From Intoshia linei (taxonomy: Eukaryota; Orthonectida; Rhopaluridae), in NCBI GenBank assembly GCA_001642005.1, contig LWCA01000001.1, positions 62,001-126,000 on the forward strand: 64,000 nt of DNA, written 5' to 3'. The notes under the pieces were generated by a model. It was not told the DNA's origin, made no database searches, and saw only the letters and a program-made list of their open reading frames with translations. The translations under genes were made by a program, and so were the position numbers. Position 1 is the first letter of the stretch. Every line of letters starts with the position of its first letter. Of this stretch, positions 22,584-35,479 are shown one piece after another.

Positions 22584-22842
22584 TTAAACAAGCATTCCTT
22601 CTGAGACTATGTGGATATTGTGTCTTTTGTGATTAATTAAAAACTTTGGTTTTGAAGGTTCAGAATTGTAATTCAAAGTAGCTTCATTGGATTCACAGCA
22701 AATATATTTATTCGAACAATTTGTAACTAATACATGATTATTAATTAATGTTGTTAAAATTACCATTTGCATCACCGTTAGATACGTGACCACTATCTTC
22801 AGAATTTATATCTGGAGATCCATTTCCTTTAGATTTTCTAAT
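22584..22842 (-). CDS. Probable cytoplasmic-tail exons of the protocadherin
   Basis: Two exons, 22764-22842 and 22584-22726, are joined by a 37-nt intron in matching phase. They encode IRKSKGNGSPDINSEDSGHV, then SNGDAN, then VTNCSNKYICCESNEATLNY and a tail ending VSEGMLV. The first exon opens in phase 0. That fits the phase-0 donor at the end of the protocadherin ectodomain exon (27395). Ser/Asp/Gly runs like PDINSEDSGH are common in protocadherin tails. The link is an inference from phase, strand and composition; other exons may lie between, or these could be a separate gene's end. Confidence 0.55.
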
Positions 22843-25800
22843 CTAAAATAATTTTTTAAATTTTATGCATAGAAAATAAATTAAACTTAATTATCACTTC
22901 GTATACATTTTGTACTGAGATTTATAATTTATATTTATAAATTATAATACATATTGTACTTATTTTATACGAAAATCCCTACATTCATTCTTAACTTGGT
23001 TTCGATATGAGCTTAAAATATTTACTTTACCCAAAAGCACTAACTATACTATATAAATATTTATAGTGTTATAATCACTAGTATTATATACTATCTTACT
23101 TACAACTGTTAACTAATTAATAACTGTATATAAAATTATTCAGCTAAAAATGTAAGTCTGTTTATTTATTTATCTGTTATCATTTATTTCAGAAAGTAAT
23201 AGGTGTAGAGTTTTAAGAATACCAATTTTTAATACATTTAGTTAAGGGTGAAATTTTATCGCAAATTTGATTTTCAGAAATTGAGTTCTTCAAGGTCAAA
23301 AACCCTAATTATACTTTTTGTAAAAATCAAACAAGTCCTAGAACTTAAAAAAATATTCACTTTGATACAGATTTTAAAATCATGAAAATTAAGATAAATT
23401 TCAAAAACTTATATCTTAACCGCCAAAACCACAAATTACATTTTTTTAATTCAATTTTATATAAATAAAGTATTAAATGTCAGTGTGTTTGTGAGCGTCT
23501 GTATGTTACCGTTTATTTAAAAGATTAATCGTCTTAGAATTTAACAAAGCCCAATATCTAATACAGTGTTTCGCAGGTGATGTTTATATCTATGTTTCAT
23601 TTCCTGAAGTTGAGTACTTCAGAATTAAAAACCCAATTTGCCGTCTTCAGTCAAAATAGTAATAAATTATTTATGTATAAAAAATACCCATTTTCTTTTA
23701 AAATTGATAATGCAATCATTGTGTGAACTTGAAATCTAAAGCAAAAGAATTAGCAAATACATTAAATAATTATTAAATTATAAACAATTGATGACAAGGG
23801 ATTTGTAAATGTCGAGTATATTCGTGTTATAATTATAGTATATAATTTTAATATGTTTAGCGGCAAAATAAAAAAGAATGACGATAACTATAATTTAAGA
23901 GTATGTAGTGTTATTAATCAAAATAATTTTCTTATTCACAGTTGGAGACTGAATCGAAGCAGATGTAAAATAAAAAGCAATTATTTATTGATTTTTTGAT
24001 ACATTAAAAAATGGCGGCACGATGATTAAATTAATGAAATCTTAGAATGTGTGACCTTGAGATAAGCAGTCACCTCAGTTTAAAGATTGAAAATTAGTAA
24101 TAGTAATTTACAATTGCATATTAATTTACCATCTATAAAATTATAAAATTTGAAAATACGCATATTAATATTATTTTTTACCGTCATTCAACACCGACCC
24201 AAGTAAAATTTTCAAATTGCTAAATTTACCTACTTAACTTTTTATACAGTATAATTAATTGACTCATTTTAAAATCGAGATTTACATCCCCTTCAAATGA
24301 TACGTACTACACATTATGTAGTTAAGATTTTTTACTTTAAATTAAAGTTTAAGCAAAATTAGTTTATCAAAAAGATGTAAAAATTATACTAAAAATAGTA
24401 CATTTGAACATGTAAAACATTAATATGCAATAAATCGTAAAAAATTTAATTTTATATTGACATTGATGTTTACAACAATATAGGGCGTTTAAAAATTAAA
24501 TTAACGTCACCTTTTTAAATAATTTATCAATTAGTGAAAAGTGACAATTGTAAATTTAACAAATTTTTTTTGTCAACATTTCATTAACTGTCTAGCAATG
24601 ACGGGAAATCACATTCATATCAACTAAATTAAATAATTACCATCTTCAACCTTCAATCTTAATATATTGCCTCGATTCACATCATTTCACTTTTATAAAT
24701 AAAATCAAATCAAAGTTTTGCATTTCATGAAAGTTACATTAGATTTGATTCAATTTATGTATTCAGTTTTTATTAACAATTGAAAATTAGTTTTTTAATT
24801 CAATAGATATTTAAAAAAATCTTATTTTTAACAAAAATAAAAGTAAATCATATAGATGAATGATGATTTATAGATACAATGCAATATTCCAAAAAAAAAG
24901 TGGTGAATTTGCAATTTTTTATAAAAAAATTAATTAAAAGCTTACATGTTTATTAGACAGTCTTGATAGTCATAAGCGTAAAAAAATAGGAACAATTAAT
25001 TTCCTTATCTATTAGTTAATAAATCATAGATTTTAATCATCGTGCCAGTGGGAACGGTAAAATATTACTTTTTATAAAAAAAACTTAATTGTTACTACAT
25101 CATGTATCAAATTCTTTGTAATGTAAACCATACATTGTATTAACACGTAAACAGATTAATTATTTAAAGAAAGTCTTAGAGTTTTAGTTTTGATAAAGTT
25201 ATAGGACATATTGTTTTGTTTGTTATGTTTGTGACATTAAGTGACTCTTTTCATTAAAAAATTAAAAAATAATGGTAATTTAGGTTTTTTACTCTGAAAA
25301 CCTCAATTTCAGACAATCTAATTTTCCATAAAACATAAATTTTGGAAAACTATATTAGAAATTGTGTTTTTTTGAATTCTAGGAAGATTAATTTTTTGAT
25401 TAAACGGTAATACACATATAAATTCAATTTTATATAAGTAAGGGATACATTTGATGTCCACGAAACTAATTAAAATTATAAAACGTGCCTATCCGTCAAA
25501 AAGGGAGAGAATCCGTGTAATAAATAATAATCTTCAATTTAAGTTCACTATAATTATAAATCTGATTGTAATTTGAATCAACTAATATTTTAACACAGGA
25601 TATATATTTTAAAATAAAAAAATATTAGTATACCATTTATAATCAAAACTTGACCTAGTAAGCATTAAAATGTAAAATTTTAATGGTATTTTAATTGTCG
25701 CACTACTTATATGTGAATTGAATAATAAGGTTCATTATGTTATAATCATTTTTGTAAACAAATTAATAAATACTATTAGTATTTAAGTATTGATTTACTT

Positions 25801-27394
25801 GAAATATTTGGATTTTGTAATTTTGCGCCAAATTATAGTGTTACACGTAGTTCTCAGCTGATGTTATTAAATTTAAAATTGAGTTCACCAACAAAGTCGA
25901 ATCAAAGTTTTTGATTTAACACTCGTATATACATTTTATAAATATTTCCAAGTGCAATAAAATTCTGAGATTGATTTAAAAAAAAAGGGGATTATCTCCG
26001 CCATCAATTAAATAAAACGTTGATTAATTCAAAATGGTTTATAGATAATTTTAAGAACCGTTTGGTCATGAAAACATTTACCTAATATGATACAAAAAGT
26101 TTTTATTAGATTTAAAATAATTAGAACATTTTTTTTAGATAAGGTTGTTGACTAAAAATAATAATAATATAATCCCAAAATTGAAATTTAGTCAATTCAA
26201 GGTAAATAATTAAAATTTGCCACCCTAAATCGTAAAACTTTAAAATATTTAAAAATGTTAACAAGATTTACAGTGTACATTGTACACAGTGTGTCAATTT
26301 ATTAGGCAGATCACTAAAATTGATGTAATAAACTTTAGGAATAATGAAAACTTAATTTTTTTTTGTAATTAGGTGGCTTTTAATTGATGTTAATATTATT
26401 CATTAAAAAAACTAAATTTAATATATAAAAAAACTCTTTATCCACATATTATCGTTTATTTACTTAAATTAGTGTGTCAATTTGTTAGGCAAATTTGAAA
26501 TAGCACAAAAAAATGACTTAAATAATGACGAAAACTGTCAAATAACAAACTTATTGGCCAGAGGAAAGACAACTCTTCAAATATCCAAAGTTATAAAACG
26601 CGACCATTGAACAATTAAAAAATGGGCTATTTACCCATCAAAAAAAATGATAGGTCAAAATGTGGAAAAAAAGATACTGAAACCGCGAAAATTATCTTGA
26701 TTAAGGAGGGAAGTATCTACCACACCACTTGCCACTAGTTCCAAATTATTTACAACTTGTAACATTACTAATGTCTTGAGAAATACTCGTTGTAGAGTAT
26801 TAAAAACCATTGCTTCTGTCAAAAAATCTACGAAAAGTCCAATTTTAAAGCCAATTCATAAAATAAATCGTCTTAATTGGGCTAAAGTCAATTTAAAGAC
26901 AAATTTCCAGATGGTTCTGTTCACTGATGAATGCCGTGCAACTTTAGATGGACCGGTTGGGTGGTCAAGCGGCTGGGTACTTAATGATGCTAAATTTCCG
27001 ATTAGATTGCGTCGCCAACAAGGTGGAGGATTGGTCATGTTTTGGGCTGGAATACTTGGTAGTCAAGTATTAGGCCATTTCGAATTCCAAGTGGCGTTAA
27101 AGTGAATTCTAAACTGTAATACTCACTATTTTGGCATGTTTAAATTTTGATAGTACATTAATTTATATTATACATGTATATTAATATATAGAATTTGACA
27201 TTAATTTAAATTTATTTTCGAAATTTCATGCAACTTTAAAAAATATAGCTGTAAAATGATTTTTATTCAAAAATTTTTAGGTTACTACCGTCGCCCTCCC
27301 CAAAAAAACTGGTTTGCCATCCCTTGGGTGTCGAAACCTCAAGTTAAGAACCCATAATTTAAAAAAATTATTATAAATATAACATAAAAATTAC
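22843..27394. other. Probable protocadherin intron, repeat-rich
   Basis: No convincing exon seen. Contents include diverged hairpin-family modules at about 23160-23470 and 23460-23650, another at 25240-25440 ending in the reversed terminus TTTTATATAAGTAAGG, and a Tc1 relic at 26289-27105. The rest is AT-rich. Confidence 0.5.
26289..27105 (+). pseudogene. Tc1/mariner transposase relic, 5' half
   Basis: The phrase GTGTGTCAATTTRTTAGGCA occurs at 26289 and again at 26472. Such direct repeats within the terminal region are the IR/DR pattern of Tc1 elements. A helix-turn-helix start follows (DLNNDENCQITNLLARGKTT, LQISKVIKRDH, then a stop). Further on in another frame comes the catalytic N-half: VLFTDECRATLDGPVGWSSG and RLRRQQGGGLVMFWAGILGS. 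The first catalytic Asp is in FTDE. At least three in-frame stops or frameshifts and the absence of the C-terminal half make it dead. Confidence 0.8.
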
Positions 27395-30094
27395 GGAATG
27401 TTCTCCTGTTGGTCTAGTGAGCTGTTTAATGATGCAACGGACAAGAAAACTTAAACATAGGACGAAAAGACCAATACTTCCAACAGTACTAACAATAATG
27501 ATGCTTTTACGTTCCATTATACCTCTAAACTCGTCCGTATGGATACTTTGAATTATATTGGATCTGATTTTGGTACGTTGATTGATATAAATATGTAGAG
27601 AACCATATGCAACATGATATTTTTCCGTAGAATCACTAACTTTAATTATCAATTTAAATATTTTCAAAATATCAGAATCATCTTTGGACATTATATTATG
27701 GAAACTTTTGATATTTTCCATAATTCCATTATAAGGATCAAGAATAAAATAATTTTCTTCATTACCCTCGACAATTTCATAATATAAAATTTCATTGTCA
27801 TTATCGGCATCAATGGCATTCACAGTTGTAATTAAATTGTATATTTGGAGATGTGGGGATATCTGGACGACGTAGTTGTCGACCGTTGGAAAAATAAAAA
27901 CCGGTGCATTATCATTATCATCTTGAACATGAACCGTTGTAACAATTGTACTAGATTTTTCAGATTCGTGAGAATTTTCTGTTTCATATGTTGGATTATA
28001 AGCTTTAATGTTTAATTTATGGTAATGATATTGTTCTCTATCCAAAGTTTTTTCAACGTAAATGGTACCGTTGTTTTTATCAATTGAAAATATATTGTAG
28101 GTTGTGACATCAGTATCATTTGAATTTTGTCTGATTCGATGGTTTATGTGACTTTTTATGGAAATTATTTTATATTCAACGATTGAAAACGGTGATATTT
28201 CGGTATCTATTGCTTCAACTGAACCAACTACACTACCTTCTTTTGAATTTTCAGAAATTTCAAAAATATAAGATTCAAATTTGAACACTGGTGGTTCGTC
28301 GTTAATGTTTATTACATTCACTATCATGTCTATCCCTCTACGTAATTGTGGGGTTCCATTGTCGTGAGCTATAATGTGTAGATTGTAAAAAGTGTTTTGT
28401 TCATAATTTAGATTTGACAATGCGTAAATTTCTCCATTTTGAGTAATTTTAAAATTGGATTTTTCAGTTATAGATGTATTGTTGTCGACTAAAATGTACG
28501 AAATTTTTCCATTTTCATCACCATCTTCGTCTGTAGCTTCAATTTTATAAATTGGTATATCAATTGGCCAATCTTCGTTTATATCAATTTTAATTTCGCC
28601 ATTTGAATTACTGAAAACGGGTATATTGTCATTTAAATCATTAATTTTCACGTCTATTGACGTGTAAGCTCGAAGATTGCTTGGCAAACCATCATCTTCA
28701 CAATAAATTTGAACGTTAATTTGGGATTCTGTTTCTCTATCAAACGATGTCTTGCTCAATAACATGTATTCTTTAACGTTTCCGATTCTATTTTCAGCTT
28801 CCATAGAACTTAGTAAAAATTGTGGACTATTTACGCTACAATATACGTTATTGTCGGCATCTAAATCCTTGACATTTATAAAAGCTATCAAAGAGTTTAT
28901 TTTTCTGTTTTCATCAATTTGAGCATACGGAAATGCCGTCAGAGTGTTAACAATTATTTTAGGGTTATTGTCGTTTATATCAAGAATATTGACTGTAACA
29001 CTCGTATAACCAGTTTTTTGTAAAATTTTGATGGCTTCAGTTTTTTCAGATTGCATATCTGTAGCTAAAACGTGAAATGTGTACTTTTTAACTTTTTCAT
29101 AATCTAAAAATCCTGAAACCACAATATCACCGTTATTTTTATTTATTTTAAAGGGTAAATTTGAAATTTTTGAGTACATTTTATTGTTAATGTTTGTCTT
29201 TAGAGAATATTTTAAATTTCCGTTAATTCCGGAATCTTTATCACTTGCTTTAAATGTAAATATCTTTGTATCGATTTCTTCATTTTCATAAATGTTGAAA
29301 ACGTAATCATCTCTTTCGAATTGTGGAGTATTATCATTGGAATCTAGTAAATTTATTCTAACGGTAGTTATACTTGACCGTTGTTTTTCACCGTTATCTG
29401 TAGCAATCAAATCAAATTTGTACGCAACAATTCCATCATCTCTATCCATAAATTGAATAGTTTTAAAAACAATTGAACCATCATAATTTTTAAAAATTTT
29501 AAACGGCCATTTTTCCGTTACATTATCATTTTCGTAATTTTTTGAGTAAACAGTTTTAATGTTATTTATACTATACTCAATTTTTGAATTTCGGCTCAAT
29601 ATAGCATCATTATCATGAGCCAAAGGTAAATTAATAAGGGAATCAAAAGATAAGCTTTCACTGATATCAATCTGATATAATGATTTTTCGAAAACAGGAT
29701 CATTATCATTTTCATCTAGTACGTTTAATTGAATTGAAAATTTTTTGAAATTTGATGAACTTTTAGTCAGAATGGAAATGTAAATAAAACATTCTTTATC
29801 CGAGCAAATATTTTCTCGGTCAATGGAATGTTGTAAAATTAATGTTCCTGTACCATTGATAACAAAATTGGCTTGCAAACTTTCCACACTAGTTGAAATT
29901 ATATTGAATTGAATTTGTTCATTTATTAATTTTAACGACTTTATCCATGTAGAAATTGAATTTTCAAAATATAAATTGGAAATTACTTGAGGTGCAAAGT
30001 TTTCTTTAATTTTGCAAGTAATTTGACAGTTGGTCAAGTGGATAGATATGAACAAAATAAACAAGGTATTCATAATGTTGAATTTGCTAAACAT
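27371..30094 (-). CDS. Protocadherin, ectodomain and membrane exon (delta-type, seven cadherin repeats)
   Basis: One uninterrupted exon encodes a calcium-dependent adhesion receptor. Residues 1-23 form a signal peptide ending LTNCQ. Seven cadherin repeats follow, divided by calcium-binding linkers: LDENDNDPVF (about 126-135), LDSNDNTPQF (250), LDINDNNPKI (371), NDLNDNIPVF (485), ININDEPPVF (595) and QDDNDNAPVF (724). Internal DRE/DYE and AxDxD/ATDxD motifs are present. A membrane helix lies at about 864-886 (IIIVSTVGSIGLFVLCLSF), followed by RCIIKQLTRPTGEHS. Reading on gives only VIFMLYL and a stop. GTAATT after codon 900 (27393-27394) is a good donor, so the exon probably ends at 27395 and the tail lies downstream. 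Seven repeats and a huge single ectodomain exon are typical of delta-1 protocadherins. Confidence 0.95.
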   Translation of the reverse strand: MFSKFNIMNTLFILFISIHLTNCQITCKIKENFAPQVISNLYFENSISTWIKSLKLINEQIQFNIISTSVESLQANFVINGTGTLILQHSIDRENICSDKECFIYISILTKSSSNFKKFSIQLNVLDENDNDPVFEKSLYQIDISESLSFDSLINLPLAHDNDAILSRNSKIEYSINNIKTVYSKNYENDNVTEKWPFKIFKNYDGSIVFKTIQFMDRDDGIVAYKFDLIATDNGEKQRSSITTVRINLLDSNDNTPQFERDDYVFNIYENEEIDTKIFTFKASDKDSGINGNLKYSLKTNINNKMYSKISNLPFKINKNNGDIVVSGFLDYEKVKKYTFHVLATDMQSEKTEAIKILQKTGYTSVTVNILDINDNNPKIIVNTLTAFPYAQIDENRKINSLIAFINVKDLDADNNVYCSVNSPQFLLSSMEAENRIGNVKEYMLLSKTSFDRETESQINVQIYCEDDGLPSNLRAYTSIDVKINDLNDNIPVFSNSNGEIKIDINEDWPIDIPIYKIEATDEDGDENGKISYILVDNNTSITEKSNFKITQNGEIYALSNLNYEQNTFYNLHIIAHDNGTPQLRRGIDMIVNVININDEPPVFKFESYIFEISENSKEGSVVGSVEAIDTEISPFSIVEYKIISIKSHINHRIRQNSNDTDVTTYNIFSIDKNNGTIYVEKTLDREQYHYHKLNIKAYNPTYETENSHESEKSSTIVTTVHVQDDNDNAPVFIFPTVDNYVVQISPHLQIYNLITTVNAIDADNDNEILYYEIVEGNEENYFILDPYNGIMENIKSFHNIMSKDDSDILKIFKLIIKVSDSTEKYHVAYGSLHIYINQRTKIRSNIIQSIHTDEFRGIMERKSIIIVSTVGSIGLFVLCLSFLVRCIIKQLTRPTGEHSVIFMLYL

Positions 30095-30948
30095 GTAATC
30101 GCTTTTGAAAAAATATAAACATGTAATGAAATGTAAAATATTAATTAATTTTTTGGCTTGTACAGAAATTTAATTTTCAAGTGACTTAATTAATCAAATA
30201 AAGGACTAGTTGCGTGCCGATAAAAATAAATGTTTGAATGGGATTGTATTGTTTATTGAACAAACTTACAAATGTGCAATATAACAAGTTTAGTTATTAA
30301 CTGCGAGCTAAATCACTCACCAATCACTGATTTAGCACATTCTCATGCTGTGCAAAACTATTGTTACACATCTCGAAATTTCAATACCCTTTCTATTGTA
30401 TTGATTTTATCAAGTAGTATCGTATTTGACAGTCTATTTAAAATTTATAATATCCTAATTCTGATACAACTAGTTTTGTTCAAACCACACCTCTCTATAT
30501 TTACAAATGTCAATTGTCAATCCACATACCAATACTATTAAATCGGAACTCTTTTAATCCACCATTTACAAATTGAGCAATACTTTAAGGCTTTGAACTT
30601 GCCGGAATCGACGATCTTTACAGTACAATGTATTCATCTATTATGAGTTTATTATTGAGACATTACATTTTCTTTGTCTTGTAAACATTTCATTGATATT
30701 AATGTATTACAATTTATACTTTTTCTGATTTATTACATCTTATTTGATTATCAAAGATTACCGAAACCTATATTTTTGATAATATGTCATAAAAAATTCT
30801 AACTCTAGATAAATGTATATCATTTTAAAAATTACTTTTACGGTTACATATTATTTTCTTTTGGATTATATTGTTTATAAAATTAAAATTTAAAAATTAA
30901 AAAACTAAACAACTAGAAAACCACATAATTAATAAAGATTATTGATAA

Positions 30949-31067
30949 ATGAACACAAGATCACAGCGTGAAATTTTAAGTGTAAATTATTATGCATTTG
31001 TTAGAGACGGTTGGGTGGATATAATGATGGTGAATGACAGTTTAACACAACTTGATGGACAGGCGTC
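30949..31067 (+). CDS. Possible first coding exon (orphan)
   Basis: ATG at 30949 opens 39 clean codons: MNTRSQREILSVNYYAFVRD, GWVDIMMVNDSLTQLDGQAS. They are followed by a possible donor (TC then GTAATC) at 31068. Base composition is richer in GC than its surroundings and the peptide has a balanced make-up. No family is recognised and I cannot place a second exon, so this is tentative. Confidence 0.25.
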
Positions 31068-32023
31068 GTAATCCACTCTATTTTGTATTAATATAAAAAG
31101 CTTTTCGTTTGAATTTAATTTTTTTACTAGGATGCATTTATTACATTATTAATACATCAATATTTATTTATAGATCTAAATGAACATGTATATAAATGAA
31201 CAGTTGAATAATTAGAAAAAATTTCGCTTCAATAATTTTAACCTATTTTACACCTTTCTATAATTGGTACTGTTAACAAAACACTATTTTATTTTTATTT
31301 ATATGGTGTTATATTGTGTTATTTTACTGCTAATTATCAAATGTCAGAAAATTTATAATGGTTTATTAGCCATAAAAAATTTTTCACAAAATTATGTATT
31401 TGAAAAAGAATCGTGTCATTTTTATTTATGTTTAAATTCACATTCTATCAAGTGAACGGAAATTTTTACACATGGATCTATACTCTTATTCTCATGTACA
31501 ATTTATGTACATTTTTATTTATATTTTCTGCTTTAAATGTAAATTTTATAACATTGCAACTTGTCGATACGAGCAGAGCCGTGGAGAGCCAACATGGCCA
31601 CTTAAAGCTAAAAATTGTAGACTCAATATAAAAATTTATCACAGAACATTAATTACAAAATTATACGGGAAAATTAAAACTTAATTCCGAATAATACGAT
31701 CACGTAATAATCGGCCTCGTAAATTGACCAAAATTCCCCTCATTGCAATCCTTGTACAAGTGCATATCTGATGAAATTGAAGATTATTATTACGAATTAA
31801 AAAATAAAACTACTGTATGTATTATAATCATTTTGGTGTTTTTAGTGTTTATGGAATATTATGAGGTGAGTTGTATGGAGAAAATAAAAATTTTATACCT
31901 AAAACACAATGTAATATAAATATGTTTTAATATGTCAAATGTACATTTTATTCAAACCTAAAATATGACATTTTTTTTAACATGAACCTAAAAAATCAAT
32001 AAACCTAAATATTACATTGACAC

Positions 32024-32273
32024 GGTTAGAACCGAGTATGTATGAGTTTTTTTGTTCCTAATCTGATAACTGCGCCAACGATGCTAAAAATCGAGAAAGT
32101 GAAAAATAGACCAAAAAAAATTACCAAACGAAACGTAATACAACTTTTCTACGGTTCTGGGCTTAACAGTTTAAATGGCACAATTTCTAAAAATGACGCC
32201 ACCATTTTACAACAATTTTCTTGACCTCCTCCTGCGAGGAGAGGTTTAATTTAGTAGGTTCGGTTCTACCTTA
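32024..32273. mobile_element. MITE-like element with GGTTAGAACCGA ends
   Basis: The left end GGTTAGAACCGAGTATG and right end GGTTCGGTTCTACC are approximate inverted repeats. The related tract at 50498-50756 (CCAGAACCGAACCTAGC to GGTAGGTTCGGCACTGG) and the left-end-like GTCGAACCTACCC at 48893 suggest one family. A 60-codon open frame inside (32042-32224) has no family match and is judged to be chance. Confidence 0.5.
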
Positions 32274-32580
32274 ATTTATTATTAATATCATCAATACATA
32301 TAATTAGTTTTTAAAAAAAAATTTAATAGACCCACCGATTTAAATTTAAACTCAAATTTTTAAATTAATATTATGTAATGCGGTGGTTCACAACGGTTGA
32401 TTTTTCTAGAAATTTATTTTTCATAAAATTCACAACATTGAAAAATTTTTTTAAGATGAAAAATATTTTTTTAACATTTTCTATTAATCTATAATATTAA
32501 ACTCCATTATATGCCCCTATTTTCTTTTTTCACGGTCCCTATGTACATTGTAAATATTGTAGTGAAACTACACCTTGAAC

Positions 32581-32730
32581 CAGTGTTTATCAACTTTTTT
32601 CCATTTCATCCGGTGCATGGTGCATTGGAAGCATGATGCAATTGGCCCTCTGAGAAATAGAATATAGATTAATTAAAATTTTTTGCTGGGTATACATAAT
32701 ATTTGCTGGCGCACCGGTTGAGAAACACTG
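32581..32730. mobile_element. hAT-type MITE, 150 bp
   Basis: CAGTGTTTATCAACTT at the left and CCGGTTGAGAAACACTG at the right are inverted repeats of the CAGTGxTT class. CCGGTGC and its complement GCACCGG lie just inside. The flanking duplication is poor. Related ends occur at 19456 and 53890. Confidence 0.6.
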
Positions 32731-35479
32731 GTTTAAAAAGTGTAAGTTTTAATTTTGCCATAAAAATAGTTATGTCTATTTCTCGAGATTTTACCAGCAA
32801 AACTGTCCAAATGGCTGAATGTATAAATGTATTGTATAATACATTACTACATTATTAATCAATAACATTAAAATTTTAAAATTCTACAGATAATACGGTA
32901 AATTTCATTGTTGTAATAATGCTTCTAATTCGAGAAAATTAAAAATTATTTCTAATAAACGTTTAAAATTGTATTTTCAATATAATCTAGTTGAAATGTC
33001 ATTAGAATAATTGATTGAATTTTCTAATCAAATAAATTTGAGAATATTATAAAGAGTTATGTATAAAAAATGACATGAAATAATTTTTAGTATATAAAAG
33101 TAGATATGCGTAATTATTACACAAAATGGAATCAAATTAGTCGCCACATTATTAATATTTAATTTAGCGTTTGGGTACGTGCACAACTCATGTTCAACCA
33201 GATTTTACACCCTTCATAAATTATCTAAACTTTTGCGGCATGGATATTTCCTATAAAAATTTGTTCACAATTTGGGGGAAATTTCCGCAATTCTCTCAGT
33301 CTTAATCCTGATTGATAAAAGCTACATATAAATCGTTTGATACATATTTAGAATGCATTTGGTGGCTGCATACATTTTTATAAACGTTCAGTTTAGCTTT
33401 AAATGTCAATTACATAGTTTCACAATTACGTTTTACAATTTTCATCTTTTCTGTTGGATTAAATTTTTTTCTAAATGTGAGTCAGATCAAGCATGAATGA
33501 TACTACCCTCAATGGAATTTACATGTTGCAAATACTTGTCTAACGATTGAAAGGTTAAATCGTATCATAAACGATTGAATATAAAAAAATTGACACTTTC
33601 AGTCAACCGAAAGTTCAAAACGCTTATCATAGATTACTTGGTAAAACTAATTTATCCAATGTGCTAATATTATTATCAATACTTAATATCTCCACTCAAT
33701 TCATATTAAACATTTTTTGTCCCGTGGGAGCCATATGGTTTCCGTTTTAATGATGTCGTGTTTATTAATTTTGTGCAAATTGAATATTGTGAAACTAATT
33801 AATACTAGTATATTATTAATTATTCAACAATGATTTAACATATACATTGACATAAAAGTGTTATACATAAAAGTGTACTATTTGTAATCTTTTGAAAAAT
33901 ATCTAATTATGAATTAATGTGTTAAATTGCGTCAATTTATCATAATATTAAAGTAGATTTGAGAGCAATTAAATTCTCATTTGTTTATTTTACTTTAAAT
34001 TACATTTTAAGGATGTTGTATATTGCAAGTTGCAACATACTTGATTTCATTTCATTTCGTCAATCATAATTTTTTCTTTATTACATTTTCAACGGTACAA
34101 CAATATTCAAAATTAAAATTGTTTCATTCTCATTATTTTATAATAAAAAAAGTAACAGTCTAAGCCTCCCGGTTAAACGCTGATTGTGACTATGAGATCC
34201 TAATCTAGCTGATATTTTAATCTGATAAAATTTTTAAAATATATTTAGTAGTAAGGTAGTAGTTAGTGTTGATACAAAACACAGTTTTTTTTTATAAGGG
34301 TGTTTTATATTTTCAATAAAATAATGGGTGAATTATAAAATTAATATTCATGTAATTCTCTTGAACATTTATGCTCTTATTTTGAGTATCTGGGTCAACC
34401 ACAGAAATAAAATTATTAAATTTTTTCATCTTCCATCTACCCTTTTTTTAATTTTTAAATTTAAAAAATTTTTGTCAATTTTTCAAAGATATAACAAGAC
34501 AAATGAAATAAAAGATTAGAAAAAAATTTTTGACACTAAATAATTAAGTAAAAAGTAGGTTGATGTTTTTCTTTTTAAGGTAAATTTAAAATTTCTATTC
34601 AATCAGACCTTTCAATTACTCTTATTTATGAGATCATTGACATAATGATAAGTAAAGTTTATATAATTTTTTTAGTTAAAATGTCATATTAAGCATTCAA
34701 CTTGGATGATGTGTAGACTAAATATAATCAAATTAAAAATAATAATAATAATAATCATTTTTACACTACATTATAAATTTTCACATAATTTAATTTTTTA
34801 TTGAACGCCTATGTGGATAATATTTGATTTTTAGTTAACAAATATGAACATTATGAATACATCAAAATTAATAATTTTATATTATTTTACTATTTTTTTG
34901 TTATCTACATTAAATTCACCCATATGGCCATGATTTTTTTATGTTTCGTTTTGTATTTCGTAATAATCCAAAAGCGATATATATTTAATTTACTTTACTT
35001 TTTTGTTTGTTAATTATACTTATATAGTATTTTATATTATATACTTTCAAAAATTTAATCAAAATATTTTATATATTGATTTGCATCTAATAATTCACCG
35101 ACAATAAAAATCTACTTAAAAGACCGTTAAAGACACTTGAAATATTAATGATAAGTCTTAAAGTATTTACATGTCTTATTGATTTTTTGAAATAATCTGT
35201 AAAAATTTTAATATCTTTCAATATAAATTATCAAAATATTTATAAAATTTAATATACACTCTCAAAATCTATTTCCGATTGAATTTCCGTTATAATTAAT
35301 TAATAGTATACTTCCGTTATGTTGTAACAGTAGGGTAATTTTGTGATTTATTTACATTTTTTAGTAAAATGGGTCAATTTAAAAATTATAATAAACTAAG
35401 AAATGTATCCAAATTTATTAACTATTACAATTAAAAGTTATTCCCTATTAATAATAATAGTGTTTTAGTTAAAAATATA

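Noticed and set aside
31264-31684. Three overlapping short plus-strand frames
   Set aside because: Hydrophobic, AT-driven composition, no splice partners, no family match.
32042-32224. 60-codon frame MSFFVPNLITAPTMLKIEKV
   Set aside because: Lies between inverted repeats of a MITE-like element; likely chance.
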